Origin: DASRAP01 sp035277145
GTDB taxonomy: Bacteria > Gemmatimonadota > Gemmatimonadetes > Gemmatimonadales > Gemmatimonadaceae
DNA: 64,000 bases
Assembly: GCA_035277145.1 (NCBI GenBank)
Contig: DATELA010000024.1
Location: 110,782-174,781, forward strand
Direction: 5' to 3'
The position numbers and the translations under genes are program-made. Positions 43,441-53,922 of the stretch are shown here, in pieces (the first letter of the stretch is position 1; each line of letters begins with the position of its first letter). The notes below the pieces were generated by a model. That model had not been told where the DNA came from, searched no databases, and saw nothing but the letters and a program-made list of their open reading frames with translations.

Positions 43441-45752
43441 TGCCTTTCATTCAGGACGCGGCTGTCGCGCATCCGTTGGACGGAACATCCGCCGAGTGGA
43501 TTTGGGTGGTGCTGATGTTGCCGGCACTCGGCGCGATGCTCAACGGAATCATTGCGGCGATTTCCGAATGGCGTCCGGGTCCGTACGATCCTGACCGCAA
43601 ACACTGGGGACACGGCGGCATCGGCGTTACGGGGGAACATCGCATTCGCGCGAAGGAAGACGATGTCGCAGGTGTAACCGAAGAGCTGCGCTCGATGATG
43701 GCGCACGCGCATAGCGCCGGCGAGACTGCGTCGACGGGCAGCGGTGACCACCCCGCGGTGGAGGAAGAGCCGCACGATCCAGATGCGCGGCACCGCTGGT
43801 TCTACCCGGTGTCGATCGTCGGCGTCGGCGTGATGTTGGCCGCGTTCGGTCTCGCGCTGGCGATTTACTTCGACATGCGTGGCGCACGCGCGGATGAAGC
43901 TTTCGTGCGCTCGTACTTCACGTGGATGGAAGCGGGCCGGCTCAAGCTCGACGCCGCGTTGTGGCTCGATCAGCTCTCCATGGTGATGACGTTGATCATC
44001 ACCGGCGTGGGCGCACTCATTCACTTGTTCAGCGTCGGATACATGGGGAAAGACGGGCTATACGCTCGCTACTTCATGTACCTCAACCTGTTCGTGTTCT
44101 TCATGCTGTTGCTGGTGCTCGGTAGCAGCTATCCGGTGATGTTCGTCGGGTGGGAAGGCGTTGGACTGTGCTCGTACTTGCTGATCGGCTTCTGGTTCAC
44201 GGTGAAGTCGAACGCCGACGCCGGGAAGAAAGCGTTCGTCGTGAATCGCATCGGCGACTTTGGCATGCTTGTCGCGATGTTCCTGATGTTCGCGAACTGG
44301 AAGGCGCTGGATTACGCGGGCGTTTCCAGCGCGGTGCAGGCGATTCCGAACGGCGACTGGCTGGTGACGGGCATCTGCTTGTTGTTGTTCCTCGGATGCA
44401 CCGGCAAGAGCGCACAGATACCGCTGTACACGTGGTTGCCCGACGCGATGGCCGGACCAACGCCGGTGTCGGCGTTGATTCACGCGGCGACAATGGTGAC
44501 GGCCGGCGTCTATCTCATCGCACGCTCGGGCTTCTTGTTCGCGCTCGCACCCGCCGCGTCACTCACGGTTGTTGCAGTCGGTGCGTTGACGGCGTTGTTC
44601 GCTGCAACCATTGGTCTCAAGCAGTGGGACATCAAGAAAGTTCTCGCGTACTCAACGGTCTCACAGCTCGGCTACATGTTCGTCGCGGTCGGTGCAGGGG
44701 CGTACGTCGCGGGTGTTTTCCATCTCACAACGCACGCGTTCTTCAAGGCGCTCTTGTTCCTCGGTGCCGGCTCCGTGATTCATGCGATGCACCACGCGTA
44801 TCACAAGACGCGCCGGCACGAGGACGCGCAGGACATGCGCAACATGGGCGGGCTCGCGAAGTTCTTGCCGGTCACGTGCGTCACGATGTGGATTGGCACG
44901 CTTGCGATCGCCGGTATCCCGCCGTTCTCCGGATTCTTCTCCAAAGACGAAATCCTCGCGTCAACGTTCGCGCGCGCGCACGGCACCACGCTCGCCGAAG
45001 CAAGCTGGCTCGGGATTCCTGGCAACGTCGTGATGCAAGGTGCGTGGCTCGCACTCACCATTGCCGCAGCAATTACGGCGGTCTACATGACGCGCATGAT
45101 GTGGTACACGTTCCACGGGGAGAATCGCACGGGGCCCGGCGAGCGCGGTGAGCTGCACGAGTCGCCGTGGGTAATGACGGTACCGCTCGTCGCGCTCGCA
45201 ATTGCGGCGATGAGCGGAGGCTGGCTCAATCTTCCGAAGTTCTTTACTGATGCGGCGCCCGTCGGACAGAGCGTTTCGCTGGAGCATTGGCTCGAACCCG
45301 TGGTCGGTCAGGCAACCGCGATGGTCGGTCACGGCGAAGCGCCGCACCTCGCGCACAATACTGAACTGATGCTCGTCGCAATCGCGACGCTCATCGCGAT
45401 TGGGTCCGTTGCGTTTGCGCTCTATCGATTCCGCAGCATTCCGCTCGTTCCGGCAAAGGAAGACAAACACGAAGAGCGCGGATTCTGGAAAGTGCTGCAA
45501 CAGAAGTACTACGTGGACGAGATCTACGACGCGCTGATCTTACGCCCGGGTCTCGCGATTTCGAATACGCTGTTTTACAAAGGTATTGACCGCGGCTTGA
45601 TCGACGGTCTCACGGTGAACGGACTCGGCTGGCGCATTCCATGGTTGATCGGCAAGGCCGGTTCTGCGTTACAGAATGGACGCGTGAGCACGTACGTGTG
45701 GGTGCTACTCATTGGCGCCGTTGCGGTACTCGGCGCGGTCGCCACCGGTTGA
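43437..45752 (+). CDS. nuoL: NADH-quinone oxidoreductase subunit L
   Basis: The antiporter-like proton-pumping subunit ends in the long lateral helix. At 771 residues it is longer than most NuoL proteins (610-660). The extra length is mainly a charged His/Glu/Asp-rich loop of about 75 residues (about 40-120) between the first two helices. Core motifs are VGWEGVGLCSYLLIGFWF, GKSAQIPLYTWLPDAMAGPTPVSALIHAATMVTAGVY (about 322-358) and HAFFKALLFLGAGSVIHA. Two successive ATGs (43437, 43440) are possible starts. Confidence 0.95.
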   Translation: MMPFIQDAAVAHPLDGTSAEWIWVVLMLPALGAMLNGIIAAISEWRPGPYDPDRKHWGHGGIGVTGEHRIRAKEDDVAGVTEELRSMMAHAHSAGETASTGSGDHPAVEEEPHDPDARHRWFYPVSIVGVGVMLAAFGLALAIYFDMRGARADEAFVRSYFTWMEAGRLKLDAALWLDQLSMVMTLIITGVGALIHLFSVGYMGKDGLYARYFMYLNLFVFFMLLLVLGSSYPVMFVGWEGVGLCSYLLIGFWFTVKSNADAGKKAFVVNRIGDFGMLVAMFLMFANWKALDYAGVSSAVQAIPNGDWLVTGICLLLFLGCTGKSAQIPLYTWLPDAMAGPTPVSALIHAATMVTAGVYLIARSGFLFALAPAASLTVVAVGALTALFAATIGLKQWDIKKVLAYSTVSQLGYMFVAVGAGAYVAGVFHLTTHAFFKALLFLGAGSVIHAMHHAYHKTRRHEDAQDMRNMGGLAKFLPVTCVTMWIGTLAIAGIPPFSGFFSKDEILASTFARAHGTTLAEASWLGIPGNVVMQGAWLALTIAAAITAVYMTRMMWYTFHGENRTGPGERGELHESPWVMTVPLVALAIAAMSGGWLNLPKFFTDAAPVGQSVSLEHWLEPVVGQATAMVGHGEAPHLAHNTELMLVAIATLIAIGSVAFALYRFRSIPLVPAKEDKHEERGFWKVLQQKYYVDEIYDALILRPGLAISNTLFYKGIDRGLIDGLTVNGLGWRIPWLIGKAGSALQNGRVSTYVWVLLIGAVAVLGAVATG

Positions 45753-45756
45753 GCCG

Positions 45757-47406
45757 ATGAACGCATTCCTGCAAAGCATCGGCTACGCGAACTGGGTTCT
45801 CCCAGTCATGCTCGCGATCCCGCTCCTCGGCGCGGGCTTCCTGTGGTTCCATGGCTTCGTCGCCGAACGCGCGCTCAAGGGCGGGCCCGCGAGCGACGAC
45901 ATCGGACGCTGGGTCACGTTCGCCACCTTCGCCGCGAATTTCGTTGTGTCGCTCGGGTTGTGGTGGGCGTTCGATCCGCATGGCGGCTGGCAGTTCGAGT
46001 TCTCCATTCCGTGGCTGCCGAGGTGGGGAGTCACGTTTTCGCTGGCGATCGACGGCATTTCGATCTTCCTGGTATTGCTGACGTCGTTCCTGATGCCGAT
46101 CGCCGTGTTGTCAGGATGGACGAGCATCGACCGCCGCGTACACACGTATCACGCGCTGTTCCTCGTGCTGACGACGGCAATGCTCGGCGTGTTCATGGCG
46201 CGCGACACGTTCCTGTTTTACGTGATGTGGGAGATCGTGCTCGTACCGATGTTCTTCATCATCGGTGTGTGGGGCGGGGAACGTCGCATGTACGCCGCCA
46301 CAAAGTTCTTCATTTACACGTTCATTGGTTCGCTGTTGATGCTGCTCGGCATTTTGTACCTCGGTATTGCCGCGGCAGACCCGATCACCGGGCGTCCTGA
46401 CTTCTCCTACGACGCTGCGTTCCGCATTGCGCAGACGCTCTCGAGCACGGAGCGGACGTGGCTGTTCTTCGCATTCTTCTCCGCGTTCGCCGTCAAGATT
46501 CCGCTGTTCCCGTTCCACACGTGGTTGCCTGATGCGCACGTCGAAGCGCCTACGGAAGGGTCAGTCGACCTCGCGGCAATTCTGCTCAAGATGGGCACGT
46601 ATGGGCTGCTGCGATTCTCGCTGCCGCTCTTTCCCGACGTTGTCGCAAATCCAACGGTGCGCAGCGTTGTGCTCGGCCTCGCGGTCGTTGGCGTGATTTA
46701 CGGCGCGCTCGTGGCGCTCGTGCAAACCGATTTCAAGCGACTCGTTGCGTATTCATCTGTATCGCACATGGGTCTTGTCGTGCTCGGCATTTTTGCGCTG
46801 ACGCCGGAGTCCATGCAGGGCGCGATGATGGTGCAGATCTCGCACGGCCTGTCGACAGGCGCGTTGTTCCTCATGATCGGCATGCTGTACGATCGCCGTC
46901 ATACGCGCTTGTTCTCGGCGTTCGGCGGGCTCGCGCGCGTGATGCCGCTCTACGGCTTGTTCCTGATGATCTGCGTGATGTCGAGTATCGCGGTGCCCGG
47001 CACGAACGGATTCATCGGTGAATTTCTCGTGCTCGCGGGCTCGTTCCAGACGTACCCGATACTCGCCGTCGTGTCAGCGATCTCCGTTGTGCTCTCGGCC
47101 ATCTTCGTGTTGTGGGCATTGCAACGCGTGATCTTCAATCCGCTCGACAAGCCGGAGAATCTGAAGATCCCCGACATGAACTGGCGCGAAGTCGCGATGA
47201 TGGTACCGGTCGCGACGATCATTTTCTATATCGGCTTGCATCCGGCGCCGTTGCTCCGGCGCATGGAACCGCGGCTCCAGGAACTCGTGCAGCAAATTCA
47301 GCCCCACGTCGCCGCTGCGGCCGCGAAACGCGCGACGGGAGTCGCGACGGGAGTCGCGACGCCGGTGGCCGTGACCGCTGACTCCGTCCGCATTCCGCTG
47401 CGCTAA
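45757..47406 (+). CDS. nuoM: NADH-quinone oxidoreductase subunit M
   Basis: The 549-residue antiporter-like subunit has about 14 helices. Conserved features are MWEIVLVPMFFIIGVWGG with the helix glutamate near 155, KIPLFPFHTWLPDAHVEAPTEGSV (about 250-273) and VAYSSVSHMGLVVLG near 330. The C-terminus carries an Ala/Thr/Val-rich tail after QQIQPHV, probably disordered. ATG 45757 lies five bases after the nuoL stop. Confidence 0.95.
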   Translation: MNAFLQSIGYANWVLPVMLAIPLLGAGFLWFHGFVAERALKGGPASDDIGRWVTFATFAANFVVSLGLWWAFDPHGGWQFEFSIPWLPRWGVTFSLAIDGISIFLVLLTSFLMPIAVLSGWTSIDRRVHTYHALFLVLTTAMLGVFMARDTFLFYVMWEIVLVPMFFIIGVWGGERRMYAATKFFIYTFIGSLLMLLGILYLGIAAADPITGRPDFSYDAAFRIAQTLSSTERTWLFFAFFSAFAVKIPLFPFHTWLPDAHVEAPTEGSVDLAAILLKMGTYGLLRFSLPLFPDVVANPTVRSVVLGLAVVGVIYGALVALVQTDFKRLVAYSSVSHMGLVVLGIFALTPESMQGAMMVQISHGLSTGALFLMIGMLYDRRHTRLFSAFGGLARVMPLYGLFLMICVMSSIAVPGTNGFIGEFLVLAGSFQTYPILAVVSAISVVLSAIFVLWALQRVIFNPLDKPENLKIPDMNWREVAMMVPVATIIFYIGLHPAPLLRRMEPRLQELVQQIQPHVAAAAAKRATGVATGVATPVAVTADSVRIPLR

Positions 47407-47407
47407 C

Positions 47408-48922
47408 GTGGACTTCGACCTCGCTACTCCGTTCGGGCTCACGATGGCCCTCGGACCCGACGTCATTGTGATGGCGGGTGCGATGGTGCTGATGCTCGTC
47501 GCCGCATTCCTGAAAGACAAACCGCACGCGCAACGCACCGTCGGCATCGGCGCAATCGTTGTGTGCGTGATCGCGCTCGGCGCAGTACTGATGTACGCCA
47601 TGGGTGGACGCACGGCGTCCAGTGGCCCCGTGGCAGTCGACCCTTTCCGCTGGGCGGTCGACATCATCGTGCTCGTCGCCACGATCGGTTCACTCGCGCT
47701 CGGCATCGACGATAACGACCGGGAACAGATCAACATCGCGGAAACACACGTGCTGATGTTGTTCGCGACGAGCGGAATGATGTTGCTCGCCGCCGCACGC
47801 GATTTGATGGTGTTGTTCCTTGCGCTCGAGTTGATGTCGATCTCGACGTACGTGATGTGCGGCATCAATCGCCGCAGCCCGCGCGCCGCGGAAAGTGCAC
47901 TCAAGTATTTCCTGCTCGGTTCATTCAGCACCGGGTTCCTGCTGTTCGGCATTGCGCTCACATACGGGGCAACGGGATCCACGGAGCTCAACGTGATTGC
48001 GAGCGCGGTCGCCGGCGGACTGGGCGAACGTCAGCTGTTGCTCAATGGCGGCATCGCGTTGATGCTGATCGGATTCGGGTTCAAGGTGTCGGCCGCACCG
48101 TTCCATATGTGGGCGCCGGACGTGTACGAGGGCGCACCCACCGCAGTCACCGCGTACATGGCCGCCGGCGTCAAAGCCGCCGCGTTCGCAGCGATGCTGC
48201 GCGTTTGGACTGAGGCGTTCCCGGGTTCTGTCGATGCGTGGCGCGGCCCGCTCACGGTTGTCGCCGTGACGACGATGATCGTCGGGAGTATCGTCGCTCT
48301 GCCGCAGCGCAATGTGAAACGCATGCTCGCGTACTCGAGCATCGTACACAGCGGATACATCCTGATTGCGGCGCTCACGATCACCGAAACCGGGCGCAGC
48401 GCATACCTCTTCTATTTGGTGTCGTACACATTGGCGACGCTCGGTTCGTTTGGTGTCGTTGGCGCGGTGAGCAAGCAGAACGAAGGGAAGCTCAACGTGC
48501 TGGATTATTCGGGCTTGTGGCACGAACGGCCGTGGCTCGCGATGTCGATGGGCATTTACATGTTTGCGTTGCTTGGGTTCCCGGTGTTCGGCGGCACAGG
48601 ATTCTTCGCGAAATGGTACATGCTCGACGCATCGCTCGCCGGGCCGCTCAAAATGCCGGGCGTCGCGACCGCGCTCGTGCTCACGTCATGCGTCAGCGCA
48701 GGTTTTTACCTTTACCTCGTGACGTTGATGTTCATGAAAGAGCGCCCGACGGGCGAGCGCGTTGGCCACACCGGCCAGCTCACACGCGTGGTCATCGGTG
48801 CAACCGCTCTCGCCATTGTTTTCCTCGGTGTGTTTTCGAGTCCGCTGATTCGTTGGGCCGAGGAAGGCTCGCCAATGACGGGCATCAGTGCGCCTGTTGC
48901 AGGAGTCGCTGAATCTCGATGA
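47408..48922 (+). CDS. nuoN: NADH-quinone oxidoreductase subunit N
   Basis: The 504-residue antiporter-like subunit ends the nuoA-N set. Signatures include LFLALELMSISTYVMCGINR with the pumping glutamate near 137, FKVSAAPFHMWAPDVYEGAPTAVTAYMAAGVKAAAF (about 222-257) and MLAYSSIVHSGYILI near 315. GTG 47408 follows the nuoM stop by one base. The end overlaps the phosphohexomutase gene by four bases, so that gene probably shares the nuo transcript. Confidence 0.95.
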   Translation: MDFDLATPFGLTMALGPDVIVMAGAMVLMLVAAFLKDKPHAQRTVGIGAIVVCVIALGAVLMYAMGGRTASSGPVAVDPFRWAVDIIVLVATIGSLALGIDDNDREQINIAETHVLMLFATSGMMLLAAARDLMVLFLALELMSISTYVMCGINRRSPRAAESALKYFLLGSFSTGFLLFGIALTYGATGSTELNVIASAVAGGLGERQLLLNGGIALMLIGFGFKVSAAPFHMWAPDVYEGAPTAVTAYMAAGVKAAAFAAMLRVWTEAFPGSVDAWRGPLTVVAVTTMIVGSIVALPQRNVKRMLAYSSIVHSGYILIAALTITETGRSAYLFYLVSYTLATLGSFGVVGAVSKQNEGKLNVLDYSGLWHERPWLAMSMGIYMFALLGFPVFGGTGFFAKWYMLDASLAGPLKMPGVATALVLTSCVSAGFYLYLVTLMFMKERPTGERVGHTGQLTRVVIGATALAIVFLGVFSSPLIRWAEEGSPMTGISAPVAGVAESR

Positions 48923-50286
48923 CCGTTGTTGCGGGAATCTTTCGCCAGTATGACATCCGCGGGGTCGTCGGAAAGGATCTAACCGAAGAAGCCGCGCACG
49001 CGATTGGCCGCGCGTATGCCGCGCTGTGCGCGGAACGCGGCGTGTCCGGCGCTATTGCGGTTGGCCGCGACAACAGGCCGAGTGGCAAGGCGTTGCGCGA
49101 CGCACTGATTCGCGGACTTACGAAGTGCGGAGTCAGCGTCGTTGATCTCGGCATTGTGCCGACGCCCGTGTCGTACTGGGCGCTGCACAACCTCGACGTG
49201 CGCGGATCCATTCAAATCACCGGATCGCACAATCCGCCCGAGTTCAACGGGTTCAAGATGTGCCTTGGGAAGGCAACGCTGCACGGCGACGATATCCAGC
49301 GCCTGCGCGTGTTGATCGAGCAGGGACGCTTTCCATCGGGTACCGGAACAGTGACACCGGCGGACGTTCTTGGCCGGTACGTCGACGACATCGTTGCGCG
49401 CACGGCGCCGCTCAAGCGGTCGATGAAAATTGTGTACGACTGCGGAAACGGCGTTGGGGCGGTCGCTGCGCCGGCAATGTTCAAGAAGCTCGGTGTGAAC
49501 GCTGTCGGCCTTTTCACGGAAAGCGACGGCACATTTCCGAATCACCACCCCGATCCGACGGTGGTTGAGAACTTGCGGGATCTCATTGCCAGCGTTCGAA
49601 AAGAAAAGGCAGAGATCGGCATTGGATTTGACGGAGATGCGGATCGTATCGGCATCGTCGATGGCGACGGCAACATCATCTGGGGTGACTATTTGTTGAT
49701 CGCGTACGCGCGTGATGTGCTCGCGCGCACCGGCGCCGGTCAGCGAATCATTTTCGACGTGAAGTGTTCGCAAGCGCTGCCCGACGCGATCCGCGGGGCA
49801 GGTGGTGAACCCGTGATGTGGAAGACCGGCCATTCGCTGATCAAGGAAAAGATGCGCGAAGCGAAAGCGCCGATTGCCGGCGAAATGTCCGGCCACATGT
49901 TTTTTGGCGAGGGCTTCTACGGCCACGACGACGCGTTATACGCTGCCGCGCGCCTGCTCCGCATTCTCGCGGATTCGGGGAAAACGATCGCGCAGTTGTT
50001 GTCGGACGTACCGCGTTTTGTGTCGACGCCGGAACTGCGCGTTGACTGCGCCGACGACCGCAAGTTTGACGTCGTGCGCGCCGCGGTGGCCTATTTCCGG
50101 AGCAAGTACGACGTCATCGACGTCGATGGCGTGCGCATGTTGTTCGGCGATGGCTGGGGTTTGATTCGCGCGTCGAACACGCAACCGATTCTCGTGCTCC
50201 GATTCGAAGCGCGCACACAGGCGCGTCTCGACGAAATCCGCGGGGAGGTCGAGGCATGGCTCCGCACCCAGGGCGTAGCGGTCTGA
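48919..50286 (+). CDS. Phosphomannomutase/phosphoglucomutase
   Basis: The 455-residue alpha-D-phosphohexomutase interconverts 6- and 1-phospho sugars for envelope or exopolysaccharide precursors. Motifs are the phosphoserine loop ITGSHNPPEFNGFK (Ser103), the metal loop GFDGDADRIG near 243, the sugar loop GEMSGHMFFGE near 320 and the phosphate loop RASNTQPILVLRFEA near 420. The GEMSGH loop with both Glu and Ser suits a dual mannose/glucose enzyme of the AlgC/ManB type. The start overlaps nuoN, and the UPF0182 gene follows by one base. Confidence 0.92.
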   Translation: MTVVAGIFRQYDIRGVVGKDLTEEAAHAIGRAYAALCAERGVSGAIAVGRDNRPSGKALRDALIRGLTKCGVSVVDLGIVPTPVSYWALHNLDVRGSIQITGSHNPPEFNGFKMCLGKATLHGDDIQRLRVLIEQGRFPSGTGTVTPADVLGRYVDDIVARTAPLKRSMKIVYDCGNGVGAVAAPAMFKKLGVNAVGLFTESDGTFPNHHPDPTVVENLRDLIASVRKEKAEIGIGFDGDADRIGIVDGDGNIIWGDYLLIAYARDVLARTGAGQRIIFDVKCSQALPDAIRGAGGEPVMWKTGHSLIKEKMREAKAPIAGEMSGHMFFGEGFYGHDDALYAAARLLRILADSGKTIAQLLSDVPRFVSTPELRVDCADDRKFDVVRAAVAYFRSKYDVIDVDGVRMLFGDGWGLIRASNTQPILVLRFEARTQARLDEIRGEVEAWLRTQGVAV

Positions 50287-50287
50287 C

Positions 50288-52744
50288 GTGACGCGCAAGC
50301 GACGCCTGTGGCTGTCGCTCGCGGTGGTCGCGCTGGGGCTGCTGGTTGGGCGCGGACTCTCCGGAGCGTACGCCGAATACCGCTGGTTCGACGCACTCGG
50401 CGCGAGCGACGTGTGGCGCCTGCAGTTCGTGAACGCGAGTCTGCTACGCGTGCTCGCATTTGTCGCCGGCACCGGCATTGCGTTCGTCAATTTCTGGGGC
50501 GTGCGCCATTCGGTCGTGTCGCTCGTGCTGCCGCGCCGCCTCGGCGGAATTGAAATAGGAGAAGAAGTTCCGCCGTCGCATTTGATGGCCGTCGTGGTGA
50601 TGCTCTCGGTGATCGTTGGATTTGCATTCGCGATCCCGGCAGGCGACTGGCAGTCGATGGTGTTCGCGCGCGGCGGCGTTCCGTTCGACGAAGCCGATCC
50701 GTATTTCAGCGAAGACATCGGATTCTTCGTGTATTGGCTGCCGTTCGAGCGCGCCGCATATGCGTGGACGGTCAGCATCGTCATGCTCGTGAGCGTGCTT
50801 GTGATCGGCTTGTACGCACTGACGCCATCGCTCAAATGGGAGCGCGGGCGCATTCACGTTTCGACGTACGTTCGGCGGCACGTCTCGGTCATCGGCGGTG
50901 TGTCGCTGGCGCTCCTCGCGTGGTCGTTCCGGCTTGACGCGTATGACACGGTGCTGAACGGATCCGGCGCCGACGGTATGTACAACGGGTTCGATCATCA
51001 ACTCGGCGTGCCGATTTCGCTGTGGCTCGCGTATCTCGCAATCGGTTCGTCAATCGCCGTCGCGTGGGCCGGATGGAATGGACAGTCTCGCGTTGCGCTC
51101 ACGGTCATGACGGTGGTGTTGCTGCTGACGCCGACACTCAAGTTCGCGCTGCCCGTTGCAGTGAGCTGGGCCACGACGCCAGTGGATCCCGCGCTGCGCG
51201 ATCGCGCATTCATCGCGAATCGCGCGGCATTCACAAGACGCGGCTTCGCCGTCGATCGCATTCGTTTCGCGCAAGCGGGTGAAGCGCTTCGTTCCCCGCA
51301 GGATGCCGCGTATGTGTCCGTGTGGGATCCAGCCGCGCTCGAACGGGCGCTCGAGTACGCACGACGGCGCGGGCCGTTCGTTGGCGCGCCGACGCTGACC
51401 ATGACCCGCACCGGCCCCGTGTTTGTTGCGCTCGAGTCGAGCGCGCCCGCATCCGGTGCGACAACGGGCACGTGGGCTTCGGTGCGCGCGCTATCGTCGT
51501 TTACCGACGAACGGGGAGCGGTGGTGCGCGTCGATGAAACGGGACGATTCCCGCTCGACGAAACGGCGCTTCGTCCACCGTTGGTGTACCCGCGCGCGCG
51601 CGGACATCTCGTGGTGCAAGACACGCTCCGTCCGCCAGCCGCGCCGCAGATGAATTCGTTCGTCGCGCGCCTCGCAGAAGCGTGGAACGTGCAGAACTTC
51701 CGGTTGTTGTCGTCGTCGCTCGCGCACGGCCGCATGGTACGGCGTCGCGACGTGCGCGAGCGCGTCGCCGCGTTGCTTCCGTTTTTTACGCTGGGGTCCG
51801 CTGAATACCCAATCGCGCAAGGCGATTCGGTGCTGTGGGCAGTTGAGTTGTACACTGCGAACGCGAACTATCCCATCGGCCGGAAGTTTGCCGTGACCAG
51901 CGGTGGCGAAGTGAACTATTTCCGCCACGCCGGCACCGCATTGGTGAACGCGCACACGGGACGCGTCACGGTGCAGATGGATGAAAGCCCTGATCCGATT
52001 GCGCGAACGTGGATCAGCCATCTCACGACGACGTTGGCACGACCGACGTCGCTGATGCCGTCGTTGCTTGCACAGCTCCCACCCGACGTTGAGGGCGCTG
52101 ACAAACAAGCCGCGGCGTTCGCTGCGGCGGGTTCGCGGAGCGAAGGCGCCGCACGACGCAATCTTCCGCGCCACGACGGCAGCGACTCGCTGGCGATGTC
52201 TCGTTATCCAACGATCGTGTGGATGCCATCCATTGGCGCATCGGTGTGGACGACTCCACTCGTCGACCCAGACGACCGCGTGAGTGGCGTGCTCGTCGCG
52301 ACAGGCGGAGCGCATCGCGAAACACTCTGGTTCCGCTCGACCGACAGTAGCACCACGTGGGCTGGGCTCCTCGAGAGGCTGCAGCGTGCCGCTCAGTCTG
52401 GCGACGCGCGCGATCCGCAGGCGTCGGGGCGCGTGCGGTTGCTTCCGCTGGCGAACGGCGGGTTGCTCGCGGTACAACCGTTTTACGCATGGCCTGATGA
52501 TCGCTCGCCATATGTGCACCGCGTCGCCGTGGCGCTCCGAGACACCGCTACGGCAGCAACGTCGATCGCCCGGGCCGTCGGTGCGCCGGTTCGCGCGGGC
52601 CCGGAACCCGCGAACCCCGACGCGAAGGCAGAGCGACTGCGCGCGTTGTACGAGGAGATGCGCGCGGCGTTGCGGCGCGGCGACCTGGCTGCGTTTGGCG
52701 CCGCATTCGACGCGATGGGCGCGCTGCTCGACCGGCGACAATGA
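50288..52744 (+). CDS. UPF0182 family membrane protein
   Basis: The 818-residue integral membrane protein of unknown function has about seven helices in residues 5-300, with family landmarks AEYRWFDALG, PYFSEDIGFFVYWLPFER and FRLDAYDTVL. A large soluble region of 500 residues follows, which in this family faces outside. It includes VNYFRHAGTALVNAHTGRV and PTIVWMPSIGASVW. The C-terminal tail after 770 is charged and probably helical. GTG 50288 follows the mutase stop by one base. Nothing in the context assigns a role. Confidence 0.88.
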   Translation: MTRKRRLWLSLAVVALGLLVGRGLSGAYAEYRWFDALGASDVWRLQFVNASLLRVLAFVAGTGIAFVNFWGVRHSVVSLVLPRRLGGIEIGEEVPPSHLMAVVVMLSVIVGFAFAIPAGDWQSMVFARGGVPFDEADPYFSEDIGFFVYWLPFERAAYAWTVSIVMLVSVLVIGLYALTPSLKWERGRIHVSTYVRRHVSVIGGVSLALLAWSFRLDAYDTVLNGSGADGMYNGFDHQLGVPISLWLAYLAIGSSIAVAWAGWNGQSRVALTVMTVVLLLTPTLKFALPVAVSWATTPVDPALRDRAFIANRAAFTRRGFAVDRIRFAQAGEALRSPQDAAYVSVWDPAALERALEYARRRGPFVGAPTLTMTRTGPVFVALESSAPASGATTGTWASVRALSSFTDERGAVVRVDETGRFPLDETALRPPLVYPRARGHLVVQDTLRPPAAPQMNSFVARLAEAWNVQNFRLLSSSLAHGRMVRRRDVRERVAALLPFFTLGSAEYPIAQGDSVLWAVELYTANANYPIGRKFAVTSGGEVNYFRHAGTALVNAHTGRVTVQMDESPDPIARTWISHLTTTLARPTSLMPSLLAQLPPDVEGADKQAAAFAAAGSRSEGAARRNLPRHDGSDSLAMSRYPTIVWMPSIGASVWTTPLVDPDDRVSGVLVATGGAHRETLWFRSTDSSTTWAGLLERLQRAAQSGDARDPQASGRVRLLPLANGGLLAVQPFYAWPDDRSPYVHRVAVALRDTATAATSIARAVGAPVRAGPEPANPDAKAERLRALYEEMRAALRRGDLAAFGAAFDAMGALLDRRQ

Positions 52745-52776
52745 TTAGTTTGTCGTCTCCCTAAACACCGAATTCT

Positions 52777-53922
52777 GTGAACCTGCACGAGTATCAAGCG
52801 AAGGACATCCTCCGCACATTCGGCGTGCCGATTCCTCCCGGCGAGGTTGCGACATCGCCGGCGCAGGCTGAATCGCTCGCCACGAAATACGGCAGCGCGG
52901 TCATGGTGAAGGCGCAGGTCCACGCGGGCGGCCGCGGCAAAGCGGGCGGGGTAAAGTTCTGCGCGACGCCGAAGGACGCGAAAGAAAAAGCGACCGCGAT
53001 CCTCGGCATGCAGATCAAAGGACTTACCGTAGAGAAGGTACTCGTGACGCCCGCGGCTGATATCGGCACCGAGGCGTACGTCGGTATCATCGTCGACCGG
53101 AAGAGCAAGAAACCGGTGTTCATGGTGAGCGCCGCCGGCGGTATCGACATCGAAGAGGTCGCCGCGAAAACGCCGGAAAAGATTCTCTACATGCCTGTCG
53201 ATCCGCGGTACGGTCTGTCGACGTACCAGGGAATGCGGCTCGGTTTCTTTTTGTACAACGATGTGAAGTACGCGCGCGGCGCGGCGAAGATCATGCAGCA
53301 GTTGTACGCCGCGTTCATGGCGAACGGCTGTTCGCTCGCCGAAATCAATCCGTTGATCGTAACCAAGCAGGGCGAGTTGCTGGCGGTCGACGGCAAGATG
53401 GTGATCGACGACAACGAACTCGACCGGCTTCCCGCGGTCGAAGCATTGCGCGACGAATCGTCGGAAGCGCCGAGTGAAGTTGAAGCGCGCAACGCGGGCC
53501 TCACGTTCATCAAGCTCGAAGGCAACGTCGGCTGTTGCGTGAACGGTGCGGGACTCGCGATGGCGACGATGGATCTAGTGAAATACTACGGCGGAGAACC
53601 CGCGAACTTTCTCGACATCGGTGGTTCATCGAATCCCGAGAAGGTGATCAGCGCACTCAAGATCATCACCGCTGATCCAAGCGTGAAATGCATTCTGTTC
53701 AACATTTTCGGCGGCATCACACGCACGGACGACGTCGCAAACGGCATCGTCGCAGCGACGAAAACAAATCCGCTCAAGGTGCCCATCGTCATTCGACTTA
53801 CCGGCACGAACGAAGACATTGCGATGAAGATTCTCAAGGACAACGGATTCTCCGCGTCGAGCGACATGGACGAAGCGGTGCAGCGCGCCGTGCAACTCGC
53901 TACTGGGAGAACCGCCGCGTGA
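52777..53922 (+). CDS. sucC: Succinyl-CoA synthetase beta subunit
   Basis: The 381-residue ATP-grasp subunit makes ATP or GTP from succinyl-CoA in the TCA cycle. It begins MNLHEYQAKDILRTFGVPIP. It shows the ATP-grasp segment MVKAQVHAGGRGKAGGVK near 43, the metal-binding region AEINPLIVTKQGELLAVDGK (about 187-206) and the power-helix/CoA-side segment FNIFGGITRTDDVANGI near 308. The start is GTG 52777. It overlaps sucD by four bases. Confidence 0.95.
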   Translation: MNLHEYQAKDILRTFGVPIPPGEVATSPAQAESLATKYGSAVMVKAQVHAGGRGKAGGVKFCATPKDAKEKATAILGMQIKGLTVEKVLVTPAADIGTEAYVGIIVDRKSKKPVFMVSAAGGIDIEEVAAKTPEKILYMPVDPRYGLSTYQGMRLGFFLYNDVKYARGAAKIMQQLYAAFMANGCSLAEINPLIVTKQGELLAVDGKMVIDDNELDRLPAVEALRDESSEAPSEVEARNAGLTFIKLEGNVGCCVNGAGLAMATMDLVKYYGGEPANFLDIGGSSNPEKVISALKIITADPSVKCILFNIFGGITRTDDVANGIVAATKTNPLKVPIVIRLTGTNEDIAMKILKDNGFSASSDMDEAVQRAVQLATGRTAA

